This document shows positions 1 through 5,890 of a stretch of DNA of 38,452 nucleotides, one piece after another. Position numbers and translations under genes: made by a program. The notes under the pieces are model-generated. The model searched no databases, had not been told where the DNA came from, and was given only the letters and a program-made list of their open reading frames with translations. The stretch is from Elusimicrobiota bacterium (GTDB lineage: Bacteria > Elusimicrobiota > Elusimicrobia > Elusimicrobiales > UBA9959). Positions within the stretch are counted from its first letter, which is position 1. Every line of letters begins with the position of its first letter. Location of the stretch: contig JACRER010000073.1 in the NCBI GenBank assembly GCA_016234365.1, positions 1 to 38,452 of the forward strand, given 5' to 3'.

Positions 1-4
1 CGCT

Positions 5-130
5 GCGTGGCCACGCCTGCGACGACATCTCGCGGATAAGATCCGCCTACCGCTGATTTCACGGCTGATCAGCGGTATTTATAAGTTAACCTCAGGATGC
101 TGCGCAAAGTAGGTTCTAATTTCATCCTGA
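5..130. other. Cluster of four inverted repeats (possible end of a structured RNA or long 3' UTR)
   Basis: Four dyads follow one another: a 12-base palindrome at 5-16, a 6-bp stem 32-37/41-46 with a 3-base loop, a perfect 10-bp stem 48-57/68-77 with a 10-base loop, and a perfect 8-bp stem 92-99/123-130. A terminator follows at 154-180. No reading frame covers the stretch. It could be the 3' part of a non-coding RNA or the 3' UTR of a gene left of the window. I could not match it to tmRNA, RNase P, SRP or 6S RNA by eye. Confidence 0.35.
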
Positions 131-153
131 AAGGACCGCCACTTAATTTAAAG

Positions 154-180
154 ACCAGCCGCTCAACCGGCTGGTTTTTT
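154..180 (+). terminator. Rho-independent terminator
   Basis: An 8-bp stem (154-161 with 168-175), a 6-base loop and a run of six T ending at 180. It closes whatever transcript enters from the left, before the cyclic-nucleotide-binding gene. Confidence 0.85.
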
Positions 181-207
181 ATTGCGGGCTAAAGCCGCGG
201 CGCGATT

Positions 208-216
208 TGCTAGAAT
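208..216 (+). promoter_or_regulatory. Extended -10 promoter for the cNMP-binding gene
   Basis: TGC followed by TAGAAT (211-216) forms an extended -10 element 18 bases before the ATG at 235. A G-rich ribosome-binding site (CAGGGGG) lies between them. There is no good -35 hexamer. Confidence 0.5.
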
Positions 217-234
217 TTACGCGCAGGGGGTAAT

Positions 235-690
235 ATGAACAAACTTCCGCTCACGGACGCAGACACGGTACTCTTCACCAAGATGGTGAAGAAGATAAAT
301 TTTTTCGCGTCCATGAATATGGGCCTGCTGGAGAAGATCCTCAGCCGGATAACCTATTACCAGTTCGACTCCGGAGAGAAGGTCTGCAAGCAGGGCGAAC
401 CCGGCGACACTTTTTATGTGGTGGCGGAAGGCAAGCTGAAGGTGAGCGTGCGCGAGGCGTTCTTGTTCTCCAGGACGCTGGCCACTTTCGGCCCCGGCGA
501 TTGTTTCGGCGAGATGGCGCTCCTGGAGCGCAAGCCGCGCAACGCCACGGTGACCTGCGAAGAAACTTCCAAGATATTCGTCTTAGCCGCGGACCATTTC
601 GACCAGGTGCTGGCCGAAAACCCCTCGTTCAAGCAGGAAATAAAGCGGCTGGCGTCGGACCGCCAGTTCGAGTTGGACCACAAGAAGTAA
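235..690 (+). CDS. Single-domain cyclic-nucleotide-binding protein
   Basis: A 151-residue protein that is essentially one Crp-type cNMP-binding beta-roll (about residues 22-125) with no DNA-binding helix-turn-helix. The phosphate-binding cassette is readable: FGE at 91-93, then PRNAT with Arg102, the residue that contacts the cyclic phosphate in this fold. Ligand binding is therefore plausible. Such stand-alone domains usually act through a partner protein or regulate a neighbouring enzyme; nothing here identifies the partner. The start is supported by a G-rich ribosome-binding site. It ends base-to-base against the convergent msrA gene (stop at 690, msrA stop at 691) with no terminator between. 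Confidence 0.85.
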   Translation: MNKLPLTDADTVLFTKMVKKINFFASMNMGLLEKILSRITYYQFDSGEKVCKQGEPGDTFYVVAEGKLKVSVREAFLFSRTLATFGPGDCFGEMALLERKPRNATVTCEETSKIFVLAADHFDQVLAENPSFKQEIKRLASDRQFELDHKK

Positions 691-1182
691 TTATTCCCTA
701 ATATAGTGACAGGTATAGCCGCCGGGATGTTTCTTCAGGTAATCCTGGTGGTACTCTTCGGCCGGCCAGAATTTTGCCGCCGGGACCACCTGCGTGGTGA
801 TGGGGCGCTTCCAGAGCCCGGAGGCCTGCGCGCGCTTTACCGCGGCCGCGGCCTCCAGCTTCTGGGCGTCAGTGTGAAAAAAGATAGCGGACCGGTACTG
901 GCTGCCCACGTCGTTGCCCTGCCTGTCGGGCGTGGTGGGGTCGTGCATCTTGAAGAACATGTCCAGGATGGCGCCGTATGAAAGTTTGGCGGGGTTAAAA
1001 ACTATTTCAATACTCTCGGCGTGGCCGGTAGTCCCGGTCTTCACTTCCTCGTAGCGGGGGTTGGCGGTCTTGCCCCCCGTATAACCTACGGTAGTCTTCA
1101 CAACTCCGGGCAGGGCGCGCAGGATCTCCTGCATGCCCCAGAAGCAGCCCCCGGCCAGCGTAGCAGTCTCGGTCTTTTCCAT
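691..1182 (-). CDS. msrA: Peptide-methionine (S)-S-oxide reductase MsrA
   Basis: A 163-residue MsrA that reduces methionine-S-sulfoxide in damaged proteins. The catalytic GCFWG motif is at 12-16 (Cys13), and a C-terminal Cys158 in GYTCHY can act as resolving cysteine. The only in-frame ATG is at 1182, behind AAAGGA with a 9-base spacing. However, the frame stays open upstream for at least 34 codons, to 1284. Those codons read as a signal peptide: a basic n-region with Arg and Lys, a hydrophobic Ala/Leu/Cys core and an AYAA-type cleavage site. No ATG, GTG or TTG begins it; the best candidate is an ATT at 1284 shortly after AGAGGA. A secreted isoform is therefore possible. The gene follows the ferric-reductase-like gene in the same direction. 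Confidence 0.93.
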   Translation of the reverse strand: MEKTETATLAGGCFWGMQEILRALPGVVKTTVGYTGGKTANPRYEEVKTGTTGHAESIEIVFNPAKLSYGAILDMFFKMHDPTTPDRQGNDVGSQYRSAIFFHTDAQKLEAAAAVKRAQASGLWKRPITTQVVPAAKFWPAEEYHQDYLKKHPGGYTCHYIRE

Positions 1183-1284
1183 TTTATTTTTTCCTTTGGG
1201 TTTGGGGGCGGCGTAAGCCGCCTGGCACAGGGCCAGGGCAAGGCAACAGGCAGCCAGAGTTTTAAAGCGAGAATTGTTCGTAAT
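1183..1284 (-). other. In-frame N-terminal extension of msrA encoding a signal-peptide-like segment
   Basis: Reading the msrA frame upstream of its ATG gives 34 sense codons with no stop. They contain the core LAACCLALALCQAAYAA after Arg-Phe-Lys-Thr, then a Lys/Pro-rich linker into MsrA. The first 23 bases overlap the 3' end of the upstream reductase gene, which fits translational coupling. The start codon is unresolved: ATT at 1284 (after AGAGGA), an ACG, or a CTG further upstream. The hydrophobic composition is unlikely to be chance, but initiation is inferred. Confidence 0.5.
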
Positions 1285-2593
1285 GTATCCTCTTGGCAGG
1301 CACGCCCAGCCCCAGCAGGGCCGTTCGCAGCGCGCTCATCATAGGCGGCGGGCCGCACAAGAAAGCGTCCCGCTCCGCCACGTCAGGGACCAGCCGCTTT
1401 ATGCAGGCCGCGTCCAGGCGGCCCTTTTCCCCCGGCCACTCCTTATCTTCGGTCAGTACGTGGACTGCGCGCAAGGCGCCGGTCTTCTCCAGCCCGGCCA
1501 GTTCCTCGCGGAAGATGATGTCCCGGGCGGACCGGTTGGAGAACAGCAGCACGGCGTCGCCCTTGGCGGCGCAGATCTTTTCCGCCATGGCGCGCAGCGG
1601 GGTGATGCCAATGCCGCCCGCCAGGAACAGCGCCTTGTCCGCCCGCATTTTCGCCGGAGTGAAGACGCCGTGTGGACCGTCGATCATAACCGGGACGCCC
1701 GGCTTAAGTTCCGCGTGAAGTTTAGCCGTGAAGTCTCCGAGTTTCTTTATACTGAAGCGCAGCTCGCCCCCGCCAGGGGCTTTGGAGAAAGAGAACGGGT
1801 GCGCCTGCAGCTTAAAGCCCGGAGCCCAGAACCGCAGCAGCGCGAACTGGCCAGCCTCGGCCTGGAAATTCTCCAGCCCATTCCCTTTTATATATACGGA
1901 CATGACGTCCGGAGATTCCATGACGGTCCTGTCCACGGCGAAAGCGTGACGCCTGAACAGCCACAGCGGTCGCAGCAGGCGGTACCACAACACGTTAGCC
2001 GCGGTGAAGGCCAGCAGCGCGTACCAGGTCCAGGCGAAATACGGCAGTTCGGCGGACATGTCCCCGCCGAGTTCCAGCTGGTGGCCGATAGAAAGGGCCA
2101 GGCCGAAGTAGGCCCCCAGGTGGACGGTGTGCCACGCCTCGTAACTGAGCCGCCGGCGCGTAAAAGGCAGCGACAGGAAGACGGCAAGCAGGATCAGGAA
2201 CTCCCCGGCGGCGGCCGGCAGGACGTCCTCCCATTTCAGGACGGCCAGGTACTGCGCCAGGAACGTGTTGCCGGTCTGCATCATATGGTGCCACACCACC
2301 AGCGGCGGGTGCGCCAGCAGGGCCAGCGGTATTATGAGCCCTAGCACGTGGTGAAAGCGGGTGAGGCGGTCCAGGCCGAAAGGCGGCTCCAGCCATTTGG
2401 CGCGCGACACCAGCAAGAGCTGCAGCATCACGCCCAGCGCGCCCAGCACGCCGGCCAGCCGGCCGAAGGCCATGGCCAGTCCGAGTTTGTCGGCGAAGAA
2501 ACTGCCAAAGGGGGCCGTGCTGTTATCGAAATACCACAGATACATCGCCGCGCAGGCCAGCGCCGGAAAGACCGCGAGTGAAATTTTCTTCAT
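1262..2593 (-). CDS. Ferric-reductase-like transmembrane flavocytochrome (heme b, FAD, NAD(P)H)
   Basis: A 443-residue protein of the ferric reductase/NADPH-oxidase superfamily. The N-terminal half has about six membrane helices with likely heme-ligand histidines (His81/82, His95, His155/158, His171). The C-terminal half is a ferredoxin-reductase-type module with HPFSFS at 265-270 (FAD) and GGIGITP at 326-332 (NAD(P)H). There is no 2Fe-2S domain. It should pass electrons from cytoplasmic NAD(P)H across the membrane to an outside acceptor. I chose the ATG at 2593 because the protein then begins as a membrane segment (MKKISLAVFPAL); a longer frame to 2680 would overlap the rubrerythrin gene. 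Neighbours encode exported rubrerythrin and MsrA, so it may supply their reductant. That link is inference. Confidence 0.82.
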   Translation of the reverse strand: MKKISLAVFPALACAAMYLWYFDNSTAPFGSFFADKLGLAMAFGRLAGVLGALGVMLQLLLVSRAKWLEPPFGLDRLTRFHHVLGLIIPLALLAHPPLVVWHHMMQTGNTFLAQYLAVLKWEDVLPAAAGEFLILLAVFLSLPFTRRRLSYEAWHTVHLGAYFGLALSIGHQLELGGDMSAELPYFAWTWYALLAFTAANVLWYRLLRPLWLFRRHAFAVDRTVMESPDVMSVYIKGNGLENFQAEAGQFALLRFWAPGFKLQAHPFSFSKAPGGGELRFSIKKLGDFTAKLHAELKPGVPVMIDGPHGVFTPAKMRADKALFLAGGIGITPLRAMAEKICAAKGDAVLLFSNRSARDIIFREELAGLEKTGALRAVHVLTEDKEWPGEKGRLDAACIKRLVPDVAERDAFLCGPPPMMSALRTALLGLGVPAKRIHYEQFSL

Positions 2594-2628
2594 AAAAATG
2601 ACCGGCGCCCCCGCAAAAGGGGCGCCGG
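2594..2628 (-). terminator. Strong hairpin between rubrerythrin and reductase genes (terminator or attenuator)
   Basis: A perfect 10-bp GC-only stem (2602-2611 with 2619-2628) and a 7-base loop. On the minus strand it is followed by TCATTTTT, running straight into the reductase ATG at 2593. It should end most rubrerythrin transcripts and pass a fraction into the reductase gene, and it also sits where the reductase ribosome-binding site should be. Confidence 0.65.
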
Positions 2629-2640
2629 CCCGGACAGCGA

Positions 2641-3264
2641 TTACTGTATCTCGGCGAACTGCTCGCGCGGCGCGGAACATACGGGGCAGACCTTCAGGTT
2701 CAGGTCCATGGTGGTATAGCCGCAGACCTGGCAGACCAGGAATTTCCTGGCGGTTTTCCAGCCGTTGAGGTTCTTGAGCGCCTGGGCGTAATACTGGGCG
2801 TGCATCTTCTCGGCGGCCATCGCGCCCTTGAAGCTGTACAGGGCCTGCGTGTTCTTGTCGGCCTCGGCTTTCTTCAGGAAGGCCGGATACATCTTCTTGG
2901 CCTCGTGGTTCTCGCCGTTAAGCGCCTCTTTCAGGTTCTCTTTGGTGCTTTTCACCACCGGCGCTTTCACGTCGGCCTTGGCCACGCCGCCCAGCGCCTC
3001 TATGGCCTTGGCGTGCTTGGCCGCGTGAATGGCCTCGGACGCGGCGGCGGCCTTGAAGAGGCCCGCGGCGCCGAGGTAGCCCTCGGTCTGCGCCTTGGCG
3101 GCGAAGGCTTCGTAGCGGGCCTTGGCGTTGGACTCGCCGTTAAAGGCGGTCTGCAGGTTCTCAAGCGTGGTAGCCTCCGGCTTCTGCGCGGGCTTGGCCT
3201 CCCCAGCGACGGCGGCACAGGCCAGCATGGCTACGGCGGCGGCTGACATCATTATCTTTTTCAT
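2641..3264 (-). CDS. Exported rubrerythrin with C-terminal rubredoxin-like domain
   Basis: A 207-residue rubrerythrin, a non-heme diiron peroxidase. It carries a clear N-terminal signal peptide (MKKIMMSAAAVAMLACAAVA, cleavage near residue 20), unusual because most rubrerythrins are cytoplasmic. Four-helix-bundle ligands are present: Glu44, Glu77 and His80, Glu118 and Glu121, Glu152 and His155. The rubredoxin-like knuckles are Cys178/Cys181 and Cys193/Cys196. All residues needed for H2O2 reduction are therefore kept. The start is set by AGGAGA 7 bases before the ATG. It has its own -10 (TATAAT at 3313-3308) and lies in a run with OsmC, a membrane flavocytochrome and MsrA, suggesting periplasmic peroxide defence. 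Confidence 0.93.
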   Translation of the reverse strand: MKKIMMSAAAVAMLACAAVAGEAKPAQKPEATTLENLQTAFNGESNAKARYEAFAAKAQTEGYLGAAGLFKAAAASEAIHAAKHAKAIEALGGVAKADVKAPVVKSTKENLKEALNGENHEAKKMYPAFLKKAEADKNTQALYSFKGAMAAEKMHAQYYAQALKNLNGWKTARKFLVCQVCGYTTMDLNLKVCPVCSAPREQFAEIQ

Positions 3265-3271
3265 GTTATTT

Positions 3272-3313
3272 TCTCCTAAATACCCAAATATTCCCTACCC
3301 GAAAACCATTATA
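3272..3313 (-). promoter_or_regulatory. Promoter and ribosome-binding site of the rubrerythrin gene
   Basis: A consensus TATAAT on the minus strand (3313-3308) and AGGAGA (3277-3272) before the ATG at 3264. A possible -35, TTGATG, lies 19 bases upstream inside the end of the OsmC gene. Confidence 0.6.
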
Positions 3314-3334
3314 CAACTTAAGGCCGGAACGGCA

Positions 3335-3736
3335 TCAACGGAACTCGAACTCCAGTTTTATGTCCGGGTGCAGGCTGCGGCTCACGGGGCAGGCCTTCAC
3401 GCAGGCCAGTAGTTTTTCTCGCTGTTTCGGCTCCAGCCCGGCCGGCAAAGTTATCACGCCGGTCAGCCGCGCTATGCGGCGCGGGTTTTCCTGCATGTGC
3501 TTCTCAATCTCAAAAGCGGCGCCGAAAAAATTTATCCCCTCGCGCTCGGCCAGCTTGGCCATGATGGTAAGCACGCAGGACGCCACGGAAGCCGCGGCCA
3601 GGTCGGTAGGGGAAAAGGTCCGCCCTTTGCCGCCGTTGTCGGGCGGCAGGTCCGTGACCAGCTTGCTCCCGCTCAGGGCATGCACCAATTCCACCTGTCC
3701 GTCACCAGAATAGACCGCGTTTATCTTGAACGACAT
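3335..3736 (-). CDS. OsmC/Ohr-family peroxiredoxin-like protein
   Basis: A 133-residue OsmC-fold protein, a family that reduces organic hydroperoxides with two cysteines. Both are present: Cys54 in VASCVLT and Cys116 in ACPVSRSL. The sequence resembles the YhfA/OsmC branch more than classical Ohr, so the substrate is uncertain. I chose the ATG at 3736, preceded by GGGAGGAAAT, over the longer frame to 3760. No signal peptide, so it acts in the cytoplasm. It shares a divergent promoter region with the cyclophilin gene and lies 70 bases upstream of the rubrerythrin gene in the same direction. Confidence 0.85.
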   Translation of the reverse strand: MSFKINAVYSGDGQVELVHALSGSKLVTDLPPDNGGKGRTFSPTDLAAASVASCVLTIMAKLAEREGINFFGAAFEIEKHMQENPRRIARLTGVITLPAGLEPKQREKLLACVKACPVSRSLHPDIKLEFEFR

Positions 3737-3762
3737 TTGATTTCCTCCCGACCGGCACATTT

Positions 3763-3770
3763 ATTATAAT
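3763..3770. promoter_or_regulatory. Self-complementary -10 box shared by divergent osmC-like and cyclophilin genes
   Basis: ATTATAAT is its own reverse complement, so it presents TATAAT to both strands (3765-3770 on plus, 3768-3763 on minus). It sits 27 bases from the OsmC ATG (3736) and 45 bases before the cyclophilin ATG (3815). Two polymerases could not use it at once. Confidence 0.55.
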
Positions 3771-3814
3771 ACTTATCTCTCATCAGTCTCTGCCAGTTCG
3801 CAGGAGGTCCCTAT

Positions 3815-4540
3815 ATGTCAGTTCGTAATTTTGCGCTCGCTTTAGCGGCGGTCTTAGCCGTCTCTTGCGCGCCTAAAACGCAGGAAAATACGCAGCCCGG
3901 CAGCGCCGGGACGCAGGCCGCCGCCCAGCAGGCTCCGGCCGCGCAGAACAAGGAGATAAAACCGGATATGGAAAAACTCAAGAACCCCGCAGCCGCCGCT
4001 GAAACCGCCCCCGCCTCTTTCAAGGTCAAGTTCAAGACCACCAAGGGCGACGTTACCATCTCGGTAACCCGCGACTGGGCCCCCCGCGGCGCCGACCGCT
4101 TCTACAGCCTGGTCAAAGCCGGCTATTTCACGGATATCGCCTTCTTCCGCGTGATCGGCGGCTTCATGGCGCAGTTCGGCATCCACGGCGACCCCGCGGT
4201 CTCCGCCGCCTGGCGCCCCGCCAACATCCAGGACGACCCGGTGAAGCAGTCCAACGGGCGCGGCTACCTCTCCTACGCCATGGCCGGCCCCGGCACGCGC
4301 ACTACCCAGTTCTTCATCAACTTCGGCGACAACTCCCAGCTGGATTCCATGGGCTTCTCGCCTTTCGGCAAGGTGACCGAAGGCATGGACGTGGTGGACA
4401 GCATCTATAACGGCTACGGCGAGGGCGCGCCGCGCGGCGCCGGCCCAGACCAGGGCCGCGTGCAGATGCAGGGCAACGCCTACCTTAAGAAGGACTTCCC
4501 CCGACTGGACTACATCCTGGGCGCGGAACTGCTGAATTAA
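3815..4540 (+). CDS. Cyclophilin-type peptidyl-prolyl isomerase, probable lipoprotein
   Basis: A 241-residue protein that catalyses cis-trans isomerisation of X-Pro bonds outside the cytoplasm. The N-terminus is a hydrophobic signal ending in LAVSC (Cys18), a slightly non-canonical lipobox, followed by an Ala/Gln/Pro linker to about residue 68. The cyclophilin domain runs from about 69 to 235. It keeps the catalytic Arg112 in FFRVI, Gln120 in FMAQFG and the substrate-pocket QFFIN at 165-169. The start is fixed by AGGAGG at 3803. It is followed by a strong terminator, so it is probably monocistronic. Confidence 0.92.
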   Translation: MSVRNFALALAAVLAVSCAPKTQENTQPGSAGTQAAAQQAPAAQNKEIKPDMEKLKNPAAAAETAPASFKVKFKTTKGDVTISVTRDWAPRGADRFYSLVKAGYFTDIAFFRVIGGFMAQFGIHGDPAVSAAWRPANIQDDPVKQSNGRGYLSYAMAGPGTRTTQFFINFGDNSQLDSMGFSPFGKVTEGMDVVDSIYNGYGEGAPRGAGPDQGRVQMQGNAYLKKDFPRLDYILGAELLN

Positions 4541-4555
4541 GTCGTTGCGCCCATG

Positions 4556-4591
4556 GCGCCGTCGCGGGGAACCGCGGCGGCGCTTTATTCT
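4556..4591 (+). terminator. Terminator after the cyclophilin gene
   Basis: A 12-bp GC-rich stem (4556-4567 with 4572-4583, one T-G wobble) closed by a GGAA tetraloop and followed by TTTATTCT. It separates the cyclophilin gene from wecB. Confidence 0.8.
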
Positions 4592-4639
4592 GTAAGCGCG
4601 CCGGACAAAGCAGCTTCAGGAATTAAAGTAAGGAACACT

Positions 4640-5833
4640 ATGCCGAACAAACAGAGAAAGGTCCTGGTGGTAATGGGGACCAGGCCGGAAGTCATAAAGC
4701 TCGCCCCCGTCATAACCGAGCTCAGCCGGCACCCCGCCAGACTGAAGCCCCTAGTCTGCTCCACGGGCCAGCACCGCCATATCCTGGACCAGATGATGAC
4801 CATGTTCAAGCTCAAGGCCGATTTCGACCTGAACCTGATGAAGCCCAACCAGGCCCTCCCGGAATTCCTCCAGCACTCCGTGGGCGAGCTCAATAAGGTA
4901 ATAGCCAAAGTGCGCCCCGACATGACCATAGTGCAGGGCGACACCATAACCGCCACGGCCGCGGCCCTGGCGTCCTATTATGCCCGCGTGCCGGTGGCCC
5001 ACGTGGAGGCCGGCCTGCGCTCGCATGACCGGAACAATCCTTTCCCGGAAGAAGCCAACCGCCTGATAGTGGACCAGATCAGCGACCTGCTGTTCGTGCC
5101 TACCAAGTCCTCCGCCCGCAACCTGGAAAAAGAAGGCTTCCCCCGCTCGCGCGTCCTTATCACGGGAAACACCGTAATAGATTCGCTGCGCCAGTCGCTC
5201 AAGTTCATAGACAAGAAGATGGACTGCTGCAAAATCCCCAAGGGCAAGAAACTGGTGCTGGTCACGCTGCACCGCCGCGAGAGCTTCGGCAAGACCCTGG
5301 AAGGTATCCTGAAAGCCCTCAAGGAAGTGGTGGAGACCAATAAGAAGCTTTTCATGATCTACCCGGTACACCCCAACCCCAACGTGAGGGGACCGGCGTA
5401 CAAACTGCTCAACCACCCCAGGATAAAGCTGATAGACCCGCTGTCCTACCTGCCTTTCCTCTCGCTGATGGCGAAGAGCGACCTTATAGTCACCGACTCT
5501 GGCGGCGTGCAGGAAGAGGCCCCGGCGCTGAACAAGCCGGTGCTGGTGCTGCGCGACAGGACAGAACGCAGCGAAGCCATCTTCGCGGGCTGCGCCAAAC
5601 TGATAGGCACGGATTACGGGGATATAGTCAGGGAAATGAAGTATTCCTCCGAAAGGCTCTGCGAGACCTGCTCCGCCGGGGCCAATATCTACGGGGACGG
5701 GCTCGCCTCGCGCAGGATAACCGAGGCCATACTTCATTATTTCGCCCCTACCAAATACCCGCTGCCCCGCGAGTTCACCAGGGATATCTTCCTCAAAGAC
5801 ATGGCCCCGCCGGCGGAGACCATCTTCTCCTGA
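4640..5833 (+). CDS. wecB: UDP-N-acetylglucosamine 2-epimerase (non-hydrolysing)
   Basis: A 397-residue GT-B-fold enzyme that interconverts UDP-GlcNAc and UDP-ManNAc in the cytoplasm. The family signature is complete: GTRPEVIK near the N-terminus, Asp101 in VQGD, Glu123 in HVEAG, Glu137 in FPEE, His211 in TLHRRESFG, and DSGGVQEEAP at 286-295. These match the catalytic residues known for E. coli WecB. I start at 4640 (MPNKQRK after AAGGAAC); the upstream open frame to 4553 runs through a terminator. It converges on an nfrB/nfrA pair. In E. coli, WecB supplies the ManNAc precursor used by NfrB, so the gene probably belongs to the same glycan pathway. No wecC or O-antigen genes are nearby. Confidence 0.95.
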   Translation: MPNKQRKVLVVMGTRPEVIKLAPVITELSRHPARLKPLVCSTGQHRHILDQMMTMFKLKADFDLNLMKPNQALPEFLQHSVGELNKVIAKVRPDMTIVQGDTITATAAALASYYARVPVAHVEAGLRSHDRNNPFPEEANRLIVDQISDLLFVPTKSSARNLEKEGFPRSRVLITGNTVIDSLRQSLKFIDKKMDCCKIPKGKKLVLVTLHRRESFGKTLEGILKALKEVVETNKKLFMIYPVHPNPNVRGPAYKLLNHPRIKLIDPLSYLPFLSLMAKSDLIVTDSGGVQEEAPALNKPVLVLRDRTERSEAIFAGCAKLIGTDYGDIVREMKYSSERLCETCSAGANIYGDGLASRRITEAILHYFAPTKYPLPREFTRDIFLKDMAPPAETIFS

Positions 5834-5841
5834 AAATGAAA

Positions 5842-5874
5842 AGCCCCGCGGCAGTAACCGCGGGGCTCTTCTTT
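5842..5874. terminator. Bidirectional terminator between wecB and nfrB
   Basis: A 10-bp stem (5842-5851 with 5858-5867) and a 6-base loop. CTTCTTT follows on plus and TTTTCATTTT on minus, so it can end both convergent transcripts. Confidence 0.85.
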
Positions 5875-5890
5875 GGCGGCGGCGACGGGA

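Noticed and set aside
100-150. A tRNA or tmRNA 3' end, from a GGTTC-like string and a later GCCAC
   Set aside because: No T-arm stem or acceptor pairing can be formed and there is no proper CCA end.
2594-2680. Longer N-terminus for the ferric-reductase-like protein
   Set aside because: It would overlap the rubrerythrin gene and include the terminator hairpin; the ATG at 2593 gives a proper membrane start.
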